A DNA stretch of 48,268 bases. It comes from Verrucomicrobiota bacterium. Lineage in GTDB: Bacteria > Verrucomicrobiota > Verrucomicrobiia > Limisphaerales > CAIMTB01. The notes under the pieces were generated by a model that worked only from the letters and a program-made list of their open reading frames with translations, made no database searches and was not told where the DNA came from. Each line of letters starts with the position of its first letter. Position 1 is the stretch's first letter. Location: assembly GCA_963205105.1 (NCBI GenBank), contig CAUJJW010000357.1, forward strand, positions 1 to 48,268. The letters run 5' to 3'. This document shows, piece after piece, positions 34,206 to 42,060 of this stretch. Both the position numbers and the translations under genes were made by a program.

Positions 34206-35848
34206 GCGCATGGGGACCATGCTGCCGGGATGAGCGTGGCATGACCCTGGCCCGCTGGGTGGCAGTCTGCCTTGCGTTGCTGGCGATCGGCAGTGGTTGT
34301 CGGCCGACCGTCGAAGCCCCGAAACCGGGAACTCTGCTGGTGACGCAGGCTCCCGGAAAGGTCCTGCCGGGTGCAGAGGCGGGCGACTGGCTGGAACTTC
34401 GTTATCCGCTGGGAAGCCGCATCGTGCGGGCTCATCCCGATGAAGGGCTCGCACTTGCTGTGGTGGTGACCGAGGGACTTCAGGCTGCCGGAAGTCCGGC
34501 GTTGGGACCCGATGGGAAGGTCTTCCTGTTCGTGGGAAGACGAGTCGGGGAAAGGGCCATGGTCATGAATCATGCACCCGGGAAGACTCCGGGGGGCGGG
34601 ACGCCCCACTCTACGGCAGGCGGGACGCCCGCCGCGACGGAGTCACGGTGGGTGGAAAAGGACTCGCCGGCCAGCGACTGGCAGATCTATCGGGGTTCCC
34701 TGGCGGGTGGTCGGCCCGAGGCCCTGACGGCGGTGCCGGGCGGGGCGATGGAACCCGCATGGTTGCCCGGCGGACGTTTTGTGTTCAGCGCACCCGTGCC
34801 GCGCTGCCTGCCAGAGGGCCAGGGCACTGAAGCCGCGCCCGTGCCAGCGCTCTACACCTTGTCGGTCACCGGCGGCGTGCCGACGCGCCTGACGTTTGGT
34901 CCGATGGGCGCCATCGATCCGACCGTGCTGGCGGATGGACGCATTCTGTTCGTCGGGATCAGTCCTGCGAGGGAACCGGCGTTCACAGGCAAGACGAAGA
35001 CCGCGCTGTTCGCCATCAACAATGATGGCACGGAGATCACCGCCTTCGCCGGTCAGCATGATGATCCTGCGGTCCTGCGTCGGCCCAGGGAATTGGACGA
35101 TGGTCGTATCCTGTTCCTGGCGGCAGGCGTCGGCGATCCGGGCCAGGAAGGGCGCATCGAACAGGTGCTGATGGCACGGCCCTTTCGAAGTCGTTCCGTG
35201 ACGTTTCCGGCGTTGGCGCGCGGGTGTCGCTCAGTGGAAGCCGAGGAGAATGGATCCCTTCTTGCCTGCCTGCGACGGGCCACCAATGCAAGGGCCGCTG
35301 GCGTGGCACTTTTTCGGTTCACGACAGAGACCCCGGTTCCGGGGGAAGCCTTGATGGACTCCCCGGACTGGGACGAGGTGGAGGCCGTGTCAGCCACCCG
35401 GACTCCGCGCTTCACCGGTCGATTGTCCACCGTCGATCCCAGCCGCGGGGACGGTTCGCTGCTCTGTTTGAACGCTCATTTCACCGACCAACGCGGGTCC
35501 GGCCCCGACGTGGAGCGAGGGACGACGATCCGGATGGTGCAACAGTTGGAGACCGGCACGATGGCTACCCTGGGTGAGACCCGAGTGCACCCGGACGGCT
35601 CCTTTCTGGTGAAGGTGCCGGCGGATGTGGGGCTCGGGGTCGATTTGCTGGACGACCAGGGAGCCGTCCTGCGCCGATGTCCGCCGGTTTTCTGGTTGCG
35701 GCCCGGCGAGAATCGCTCGTGTGTGGGGTGCCATGAGCCTCACAACGTCTGCCCCGAGAATGCACGGCCCCTGGCGGTTCTGCAGGCGCCGGTGGACACG
35801 CTTCGTGCCCGACTCGACCCACCCTCCAGCCCGGGCTCCTCGCCATGA
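34202..35848 (+). CDS. Hydrazine-synthase-alpha-like propeller protein with one c-type heme motif
   Basis: 548 residues from ATG 34202; ATG 34241 gives 535 and a better signal (LARWVAVCLALLAIGSGC, lipobox-like). The body is a TolB/WD-like beta propeller (EPAWLPGGRFVFSAPVPRCL, GAIDPTVLADGRILFVGISP). The C-terminus FWLRPGENRSCVGCHEPHN matches the heme-bearing end of HzsA-like proteins, with heme c bound at CVGCH (Cys494 by the 34241 numbering). HzsA itself makes hydrazine in anammox bacteria. The wider family is common in Planctomycetota/Verrucomicrobiota without anammox, so that reaction should not be assumed. A 50-base GC-rich palindromic repeat lies in frame at 34591-34640. The stop overlaps the next start (ATGATG at 35845). 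Confidence 0.85.
   Translation: MSAWGPCCRDERGMTLARWVAVCLALLAIGSGCRPTVEAPKPGTLLVTQAPGKVLPGAEAGDWLELRYPLGSRIVRAHPDEGLALAVVVTEGLQAAGSPALGPDGKVFLFVGRRVGERAMVMNHAPGKTPGGGTPHSTAGGTPAATESRWVEKDSPASDWQIYRGSLAGGRPEALTAVPGGAMEPAWLPGGRFVFSAPVPRCLPEGQGTEAAPVPALYTLSVTGGVPTRLTFGPMGAIDPTVLADGRILFVGISPAREPAFTGKTKTALFAINNDGTEITAFAGQHDDPAVLRRPRELDDGRILFLAAGVGDPGQEGRIEQVLMARPFRSRSVTFPALARGCRSVEAEENGSLLACLRRATNARAAGVALFRFTTETPVPGEALMDSPDWDEVEAVSATRTPRFTGRLSTVDPSRGDGSLLCLNAHFTDQRGSGPDVERGTTIRMVQQLETGTMATLGETRVHPDGSFLVKVPADVGLGVDLLDDQGAVLRRCPPVFWLRPGENRSCVGCHEPHNVCPENARPLAVLQAPVDTLRARLDPPSSPGSSP
34591..34640 (+). repeat. Palindromic repeat inside a coding region
   Basis: Two hairpins lie inside the HzsA-like gene: ggggcg-gga-cgcccc (34593-34607) and ggcggg-acg-cccgcc (34619-34633). 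The stretch is the reverse complement of the dispersed repeat at 22707-22735 and, in part, 21286-21305. It keeps the reading frame open and encodes a low-complexity PGGGTPHSTAGGTPAATES segment between two propeller strands. Confidence 0.7.
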
Positions 35849-37899
35849 TGAAGCGACTCACACTCGCGGTCGTTGTGGTGCTCGCCGGGGCAGGCCTCGT
35901 GGGGTGGCGCTGGTGGGAGCGGGCTGAAGACGAGACCCGTCAGCGCATTCGAATCCGGGTGATGGACTTTCGGCTGTCGATGGGATGGGGGTTGCCAGCC
36001 CGGGATCTGGCGCACATGCGCAAGCGATCGGGTTTGGACGATCTGGCGAATGTCAGTTGCCGGAACTGCCATCTCGAGAGCACCAATGCCCTGGCTTGGG
36101 CCCAACCGCGGGTGCGCCATGCCAGACCGGGCGGAATGGCGGTGACTCCTGATGGGCGTCGGCTTTACGTGGCGCTTCCCGAACAGGACGAGGTCGCCGA
36201 GGTGGATCTCGAACGTTTGGTCGTGATTGCCCGAGGTCGGGTTGCCGGACAACCGACTGGGTTGGCCCTGGCTCCGGACGGTTTATCCCTTTTCGTCACC
36301 TGCCGGGCCGGGGATCGCGTGGCGCGGTTGGATCTGGCGCGAGGTGGGATGTTGGAAGTCGAGAGCGTGAACGTGGGCATCCAACCGGTGGGCATTGCCT
36401 GCGCGGTGTTCGGCACCAACCCATTGCGGCTTGTGGTCGCCAACATGACCTCCGACGACGCGTCGCTGCTGAGCATCCAGCCGCTGAGGGAGACAGCGCG
36501 GTTCTCCACGGGCCGTGAACCGTATGGGGTCGGGTTTTCGGAGGAAGGGCAAAGTGCCCAGATCGTCAGCCGGCTCGCGGTCAGCCAGGGGGTTCATCAG
36601 CCGCCTTCCTCGGAGATTACGGTATTCGATACCTTGACCCAGCGAGTCACCCGGCGCGTTCGCATGGACTCCGCGCACCTTTCCGAATCAGTCGCCGTCG
36701 TGCCCGGACGTCCTCGGGTGTTGGTGCCGCTGGTGCGTGTCCGCAACCTGGTGCCGATCACCCAAGTCGCCCGGGGCTGGGTCATGTCGAGCGGACTGGG
36801 GGTGTTGGAGCCGGATGGAACCGTCGTTCAGATGCCCATCGATGAAGCCAACCGCTACTTCGCCGATCCGGGTGGGTTGGTCATCGATACCAGCGGTCGG
36901 CGAGCGTATCTCGCGTCGGGTGGAGGGGATGTTGTCACCGTGGTGGCGCTGGATCAGCTCGACCGATGGCTTGCACAAGCGGACGACGCCACGAAACGAC
37001 GCGCGATCCACGACCTTGAACTGTCGGGTGAGTATGTCGTGGGCCGGATCCCTACCGGACGAAATCCACGTCATCTGGCGCTCTCCCCGGATGGATCCCG
37101 GCTGTTCGTTTCAGAATGCCTCGATGATGCCGTCCTGGTGGTGGATACCCGGTCCTTGAAGCATGTGGGGCGGGTGGTGCTCGGGGAAGGTGGGATGAAG
37201 GATCCGGTTCGGCGCGGTGAGCGTCTGTTCACCTGGGCGGGAAAGACGTTCCAAGGTCAATTCTCCTGTCGCTCCTGCCATCCGGACGGGCACTTCGACG
37301 GTCTGACCTATGATTTCGACGGAGACGGCATCGGAGACAATCTGCTCGATAATCGTTCCCTCCTCGGCCTGGCAGGCACCTGGCCATTCAAATGGAACGG
37401 CAAAAATCCCAGTCTCAACGTCCAATGCGGTCCGCGCTTCGCCAAAGTCCTCATGCGAACGGATCCTTTCGATGGTGAGCAACTCGCCGACCTGACCCGC
37501 TACGTGGAGTCACTGGCGCCTGCGCGGACACGTCACATCGCCGACACGGAATGGACGGTGTCCCAGGAGCGCGGTCGACGATTGTTCTTCGCGACCCAGA
37601 CCCCTGACGGGACAACGATTCCTGAGGAACGCCGCTGCTCCACCTGCCATCGGCCGCCGCTGTACACGAATCGATCCAAGTCTTCGGTCGGTACGCGTGG
37701 TCCGCGGGATGTCTCGGACGTGTTTGACACGCCGCACCTGCTTGGCATCGGAGCCTCCGCACCGTACCTGCACGATGGGCGGGCGAAGAGTCTGGAAGAA
37801 CTCTGGACCGTCCACCAAACCAACGACCTGCACGGCGTGAGCAGTTACATGTCGAAACAGCAGCTCAACGATCTCGTCGATTTTCTCAAAACACTCTGA
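35845..37899 (+). CDS. YVTN beta-propeller multiheme cytochrome c
   Basis: 684 residues. An N-terminal membrane anchor (LTLAVVVVLAGAGLVGWRWW) is followed by heme motif 1 CRNCH at Cys72. A seven-bladed-type YVTN propeller covers about residues 90-460 (GGMAVTPDGRRLYVALPEQD, GLALAPDGLSLFVTCRAGDR, PRHLALSPDGSRLFVSECLD). The C-terminal third is cytochrome-c-peroxidase-like, with heme motif 2 CRSCH at Cys475, heme motif 3 CSTCH at Cys598, and a terminal YLHDGRAKSLEELW segment typical of that group. Hemes would be attached in the periplasm. The start overlaps the upstream stop. A redox role with the HzsA-like partner is inferred from coupling and shared heme chemistry; peroxidase activity is only one option. 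Confidence 0.88.
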   Translation: MMKRLTLAVVVVLAGAGLVGWRWWERAEDETRQRIRIRVMDFRLSMGWGLPARDLAHMRKRSGLDDLANVSCRNCHLESTNALAWAQPRVRHARPGGMAVTPDGRRLYVALPEQDEVAEVDLERLVVIARGRVAGQPTGLALAPDGLSLFVTCRAGDRVARLDLARGGMLEVESVNVGIQPVGIACAVFGTNPLRLVVANMTSDDASLLSIQPLRETARFSTGREPYGVGFSEEGQSAQIVSRLAVSQGVHQPPSSEITVFDTLTQRVTRRVRMDSAHLSESVAVVPGRPRVLVPLVRVRNLVPITQVARGWVMSSGLGVLEPDGTVVQMPIDEANRYFADPGGLVIDTSGRRAYLASGGGDVVTVVALDQLDRWLAQADDATKRRAIHDLELSGEYVVGRIPTGRNPRHLALSPDGSRLFVSECLDDAVLVVDTRSLKHVGRVVLGEGGMKDPVRRGERLFTWAGKTFQGQFSCRSCHPDGHFDGLTYDFDGDGIGDNLLDNRSLLGLAGTWPFKWNGKNPSLNVQCGPRFAKVLMRTDPFDGEQLADLTRYVESLAPARTRHIADTEWTVSQERGRRLFFATQTPDGTTIPEERRCSTCHRPPLYTNRSKSSVGTRGPRDVSDVFDTPHLLGIGASAPYLHDGRAKSLEELWTVHQTNDLHGVSSYMSKQQLNDLVDFLKTL

Positions 37900-37966
37900 C
37901 CGAGACGGATTCTCGGTGGAACTCCGCCCCAATCGGTTTCTTGCTGATCCAGGCGACACAACCGTC

Positions 37967-40453
37967 ATGAACATAACGACTCTTCGACCACGACCCCGGT
38001 TCTGTTGGATGCTTGTCCTTTGGGTTGGGGTGTTTTTGCTCCCGGCGTGGACGGTTCGGGCCGAAACGGGGCCCGCTGTGCCGTTCCCGCTGATCGAGCG
38101 TTTCGAAAACCTGCGCCTGGCGCAGGGCATGCCCTCCCGGAAGATTCACAGCGTGCTCAAAGCGTCCGATGGCCGGGTCTGGATCGGCACCTGGGAGGGA
38201 TTGCTGGTCAAGGACGGGGACCGCTTCCAGCGCTACACCACGGCCGACGGCCTGACCCACAAGATGGTGCTGTGCCTCGCCGAGGATCCGAAGTCCGGCG
38301 ACCTGTGGGCAGGCACCATGCGCGGCCTGAACCGCATCTCCGCGGGACGCATCACCGGCTATTTGCAAACTGACAGCGGCCTTCCCAACAACGTGGTCTA
38401 CGGTGTGGACGTCATTGGGGACCACCTCTGGACGGCCACCGCCGCAGGCGCCGGCGATCTCGACCTGAAGACCGGCCGATGGCGCCTCTACGATCACCAG
38501 AACACGCCCATGCACGAACCCTGGTGCTACGCGGTCCGTGGGACCGGAGAACGCGTCTTCATTGGCGTCTGGGGTGGGGGCATTCTGGAACACGATCCCG
38601 TCCTTGAATCGTTCAAGGAGTATCGGGATCCCGACCAGGACTTCCATTTTGACCTCGTTGCGGATGACGGGCCGATCAACGACATCACTTCATGGATCGC
38701 CTACGAGGCGGGCGTCGTTTGGCAGACCACCTATTTCGGCGCCTCCCGCTATGATGGCCGAAAATGGCGCACCTGGGTCGAGGGCAAGTCACCCTTGCCG
38801 TCCAACTTCACCCAGTTCGTCTGGACCCGGGGCAAGGTGGCGTGGATCGGCTCCGATCGCGGGCTGTCCGTCACGGACGGCGAGAGTTGGGTCAACTACC
38901 TCGTGGGCGGGAAGGGCGAAGGCGTCCTGGAGATGCACCGGCCCGGTCGACCCGTGGAGACGCGTGTCATGAGCACCGCGTTGCCGAATCCGTTCGTGCT
39001 CGGAATCTGGGCGGACGATCACGAGGCATGGATCGCGACGTCCGACGGCTTGAGCCGCGGGGTACTGGGTTCCAACGAGGTCGGCAGGGTCCTGGCTCGA
39101 TCCGAGACGTCGCGAGTCGATGCGACCCCGGACCGCGATCGCGTCGCCGTCGCCTCTCAAGGCCAGGCAAAAGCTCCCCGGGTTGGGGCAGTCGATGACC
39201 GCGAGCGGTCGTATCCGTACTACGGCAACACGCCCGAGGAACTGATTCCGTTCCGTGGTGTCGAACCCCATTTTCGGTATTGGACCCAGCGTTTGCCGTT
39301 CCGCGGCCCGGGTCATGAGGTTGCCGATCCGGCGGGCTTGAAATCACTGAAGATTGGTTTGCTGAGCCCGAACCGGCAGGGACCCGAAGCCGCCCGCGGA
39401 GAAAGGACCCGACGTGGGGTGGAACTTGCGTTTGAAGAAGCCGAGGCGGCGCGTCGACCGGAACAACTGCCGTTTGAAATCATCTACAAGGAGGATTCTC
39501 CGCAATGGGGCAGCGCGGGCAATGTGGCGGTGGAATTCAGCGACCATGAAGTCCTGGGATTTCTTGGGACGATCGACGGGGATGCCACGCATGTGGCGTT
39601 GCGGGTGGCCCTGAAGATCGAGACTTACATGATCAATACGTCGGATCCGGACCCGACGCTTACGGAGACCCAGATTCCGTGGCTTACCCGGATCTTTCCC
39701 GACGACCGCCAGCAGTGCTTCCGACTCGCGCTTCTGGCGGTGAAAGAGCAGGGATGCCGACGGATTGCGATCCTCCGGGAAAACAGCCGGCCGGGACGGG
39801 TAGGGGTAATGCATTTCGCCAACAATATACGTCGCCTCGGATTCCCGCCGGTGCAGCACTTCAACTATCCACCGGGCGCCGTGGACGTCGATTCACAGAT
39901 CGAAGGCATCCAGGCAGCCCATGCGGATGCGGTTCTTTTTCATGGTCAGCCCGAAGATGTGGGGCGTCTGGCCGCCAAACTGAGGGCTGCGGGTGTGAAG
40001 GCAAAATTCTTTGGATTCGATCGACTTCGCGAGCCGGGGTTCCTTCGTGAAGCAGGGGCGGCAGCGGAGGGCATGACCATCACCTATTTCTTTAATCCCG
40101 ATCGACGCGACACTCCGTGGGTTGAATTCGTTGAGCGTTTTGAAAGGCGTTATGGCGAACGTCCCGATGTTTATGCGGCCTATGGTTATGATGGCGCCAG
40201 GATGATGATGGAAGCGGTGCGGAAGGTGGGCCCGAATCGATATCGAGTCCGGGACCATCTGGCTTCCATGGAATCCTGGGATGGTGTCACCGGGCACATG
40301 ATTCTGGATGGTCGTTGGGATAATATCGTTCCGATTTCACTGGCGGAATATCGGGATGGGAAATGGCGCTTTCGGGATCCGCCTGACCTGCAACATCCCA
40401 CCCGGATTTCCTCGGGGCACATTCGCCATCCAGAAGGAGCCCCATCCGAATAA
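37967..40453 (+). CDS. Secreted fusion: two-component-regulator propeller plus ABC-type periplasmic ligand-binding domain
   Basis: 828 residues from ATG 37967, with a signal peptide to about residue 32 (WTVRA). Residues about 35-400 carry Reg_prop blades (LAQGMPSRKIHSVLKASDGR, VWIGTWEGLLVKDGD, DLWAGTMRGLNRI), the sensor propellers usually fused to histidine kinases. Here there is no transmembrane or kinase part. From about 460 the chain is a branched-chain-amino-acid-receptor-like type I periplasmic binding protein (SLKIGLLSPNRQGPEAARG, GFLGTIDGDATHVALRVAL, PDVYAAYGYDGARMMMEAVR). No ABC permease follows. It could bind a small ligand or polymer and report to a partner not seen here. It is last in the 32406-40453 unit, 67 bases after the cytochrome gene. 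Confidence 0.85.
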   Translation: MNITTLRPRPRFCWMLVLWVGVFLLPAWTVRAETGPAVPFPLIERFENLRLAQGMPSRKIHSVLKASDGRVWIGTWEGLLVKDGDRFQRYTTADGLTHKMVLCLAEDPKSGDLWAGTMRGLNRISAGRITGYLQTDSGLPNNVVYGVDVIGDHLWTATAAGAGDLDLKTGRWRLYDHQNTPMHEPWCYAVRGTGERVFIGVWGGGILEHDPVLESFKEYRDPDQDFHFDLVADDGPINDITSWIAYEAGVVWQTTYFGASRYDGRKWRTWVEGKSPLPSNFTQFVWTRGKVAWIGSDRGLSVTDGESWVNYLVGGKGEGVLEMHRPGRPVETRVMSTALPNPFVLGIWADDHEAWIATSDGLSRGVLGSNEVGRVLARSETSRVDATPDRDRVAVASQGQAKAPRVGAVDDRERSYPYYGNTPEELIPFRGVEPHFRYWTQRLPFRGPGHEVADPAGLKSLKIGLLSPNRQGPEAARGERTRRGVELAFEEAEAARRPEQLPFEIIYKEDSPQWGSAGNVAVEFSDHEVLGFLGTIDGDATHVALRVALKIETYMINTSDPDPTLTETQIPWLTRIFPDDRQQCFRLALLAVKEQGCRRIAILRENSRPGRVGVMHFANNIRRLGFPPVQHFNYPPGAVDVDSQIEGIQAAHADAVLFHGQPEDVGRLAAKLRAAGVKAKFFGFDRLREPGFLREAGAAAEGMTITYFFNPDRRDTPWVEFVERFERRYGERPDVYAAYGYDGARMMMEAVRKVGPNRYRVRDHLASMESWDGVTGHMILDGRWDNIVPISLAEYRDGKWRFRDPPDLQHPTRISSGHIRHPEGAPSE

Positions 40454-40612
40454 TTCTGGGGCATAGGATTTCGGAATCGCGGAATCTCCAAGCATCCAAT
40501 TAGTGGACGCAAATCATCAAAGGCGACGGAGTGAATATGCTAAGCAATTGATGTAATGCGGTGATTGCGTGATAGCGGCTAACACATGGGGATTGGAAAT
40601 TTCTCCGTCTGT

Positions 40613-40622
40613 CGATTAATCG
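40613..40622. promoter_or_regulatory. Perfect palindrome in AT-rich upstream region
   Basis: CGATTAATCG is a perfect 10-bp palindrome in the AT-richer 225-base gap upstream of the 40679 gene. It could be an operator for that gene. There is no recognisable consensus and no further evidence. Confidence 0.25.
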
Positions 40623-40678
40623 ATTGCTAATACATTCAAAACACGGATAGATGCTCTTGTCTGAAGCACCATCGTATT

Positions 40679-41218
40679 ATGCCAGCCCGAAGAAAACGTT
40701 TTGCCAACCTCGAAACCAAGACCCTTCAAGAAGCGGGGGTCTCGGAAGAGAATCCGGTTCAAGCCGCGTTTCGGCGTGTGTCGGTGATTCTGAAACAACG
40801 CGCCAAACTGGAGGCTCGGAAGGCCGAGGCCGCAGCTCTTGAAGCGCAATTGTCCAAAATCAACGCCGAGAATCGCGATTTGGATCGCGAACTGAAGGAC
40901 GCTGAGAAGGCTGTCCGCGCCGAAATTCCCGAAGCCGCGGCCATCTTTGACGCCAGCTTCGCCAAGGCGGAATCGCCGGTGGAAAAGTCCGTCGGACGCG
41001 GTCGGGGCCGTAAGTCGCGTGGCGGTAAACTGAGTCCCGAACAAGTCGACAAGGTCCTGGCCGGACTGTCGGAGCCGTTTGGCGCGAATGATTTCTCGGC
41101 CAAGGCAGAACAGTTGTTCCCGGGCCTGGTGAATGTTCCCATCAAGAAGCTCGCAGCGGGCAAGATCACCCAGGTACCTGGAACGGCGAGCCGCGGCACC
41201 AAGTACACCCGGAGCTAG
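40679..41218 (+). CDS. Unknown basic coiled-coil protein
   Basis: 179 residues. A basic N-terminus (MPARRKRF) is followed by a long helical coiled coil of about residues 30-85 (KLEARKAEAAALEAQLSKIN). Next come an Arg/Gly-rich linker (VGRGRGRKSRGGK) and a C-terminal SPEQVDKVLAGLSEPFGAND region ending ITQVPGTASRGTKYTRS. The charge pattern suggests a nucleic-acid-binding or nucleoid-associated role, but I recognise no family. No signal or membrane segment is visible. The gene stands alone: 225 bases of AT-rich DNA precede it, and an unexplained 664-base interval follows. Confidence 0.75.
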   Translation: MPARRKRFANLETKTLQEAGVSEENPVQAAFRRVSVILKQRAKLEARKAEAAALEAQLSKINAENRDLDRELKDAEKAVRAEIPEAAAIFDASFAKAESPVEKSVGRGRGRKSRGGKLSPEQVDKVLAGLSEPFGANDFSAKAEQLFPGLVNVPIKKLAAGKITQVPGTASRGTKYTRS

Positions 41219-41882
41219 TTCGCTTCACGGACGCCTCGGCCGGGATGCCGGGATGCCGGGATGCCGTGGGGTTTCAAAGACGGAGTTCCCGTCTCCTGTT
41301 TCGATCGCCGGTGGTGTGGCTGCCCGGAAGGCGCCCTCCACCGGCATTCCAGTGGTTGCTTTGTCTTCCGCAAGGGAACCGTTTCAGGTGGAGGAGCAGA
41401 CTGACCCATGGCGCAGCTGGGTCGGATGCCGCCGGTTGGTCCAACTGGGCGATGGCGCGACATTGGAGACCCGCTTGCGCGAGCACTTGGTGAACCTGAC
41501 GGTCTGCGGCGTGTGGGCGGTCCTGGCCGCATTCCTGTTTCCGGCACGGTTTGGATCATGTTACGGCCAGGTTCCTGCCTTCAACCGGAGGCAGGTGCGT
41601 CGGCGGGAGATCGTCCTTTCTCTGTTGGAGCGCAGAATCGAAAGGGAATTCTGCCTCTGGCTCGGACGGACTTCATGGTCCTCAGGCAAGGCTTTTGTCT
41701 GAGGTTGTGCGAGCGGGCAGCGAAGGAGATCCGGAGGGTGGTAACGGGAATGGTAGCGAGGATTTTTCGCGGGGTATGGATAGATCCGGCAGTGGACCGC
41801 GAGGAAGCGGAGTTCCCTGGACGTACGATTTCGGGTTGGGCAACCCCGTCCGACTTACTTGATCGAAAACCCCAACAAAAGT
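41219..41882. other. 664-base interval without a supported gene
   Basis: Two long plus-strand frames are open here (41133-41702 and 41408-42076), but neither has a recognisable domain and the second is translated from the tRNA. Near the left edge is a perfect 3 x 8-base tandem repeat (ccgggatg, 41240-41263). The remainder is GC-rich without clear hairpins. I see no tmRNA, RNase P RNA or SRP RNA core. It may contain a decayed gene or an unrecognised RNA. Confidence 0.5.
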
Positions 41883-41970
41883 TGGTGGTAGGAGAAGGAT
41901 TCGAACCTTCGAAGGGCGTTAGCCCGGCAGATTTACAGTCTGCTCCGATTGACCACTCCGGCATCCTACC
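41883..41970 (-). tRNA. tRNA-Tyr (GTA)
   Basis: On the minus strand the acceptor arm GGTAGGA (41970-41964) pairs with TCCTACC (41893-41887), followed by discriminator A and an encoded CCA (41885-41883). The anticodon loop CTGTAAA between GCAGA and TCTGC gives anticodon GTA. A long variable arm (class II) and the T-arm GGTTCGAATCC are present, as expected for bacterial tRNA-Tyr. It is divergent from ffh, with 90 bases between. Confidence 0.97.
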
Positions 41971-42060
41971 GCCCAGAATCCCGTTTCGACGCGGGACGGT
42001 CAGTATAGGCCGGTGCCGCCACGTCTTGTCAACACGCAGGGTGTTCTCTACGGTTCGACC

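Noticed and set aside
34202..35848. Hydrazine synthase as a functional anammox enzyme
   Set aside because: Only the alpha-like propeller with one heme is present, without beta/gamma subunits or hydrazine dehydrogenase. The family is widespread outside anammox bacteria.
41219..41882. Possible RNase P RNA, tmRNA or SRP RNA in the gap
   Set aside because: None of the conserved cores I know (GAGGAAAGTC-type, the tmRNA ends, GGAAGG with GCAG) is present.
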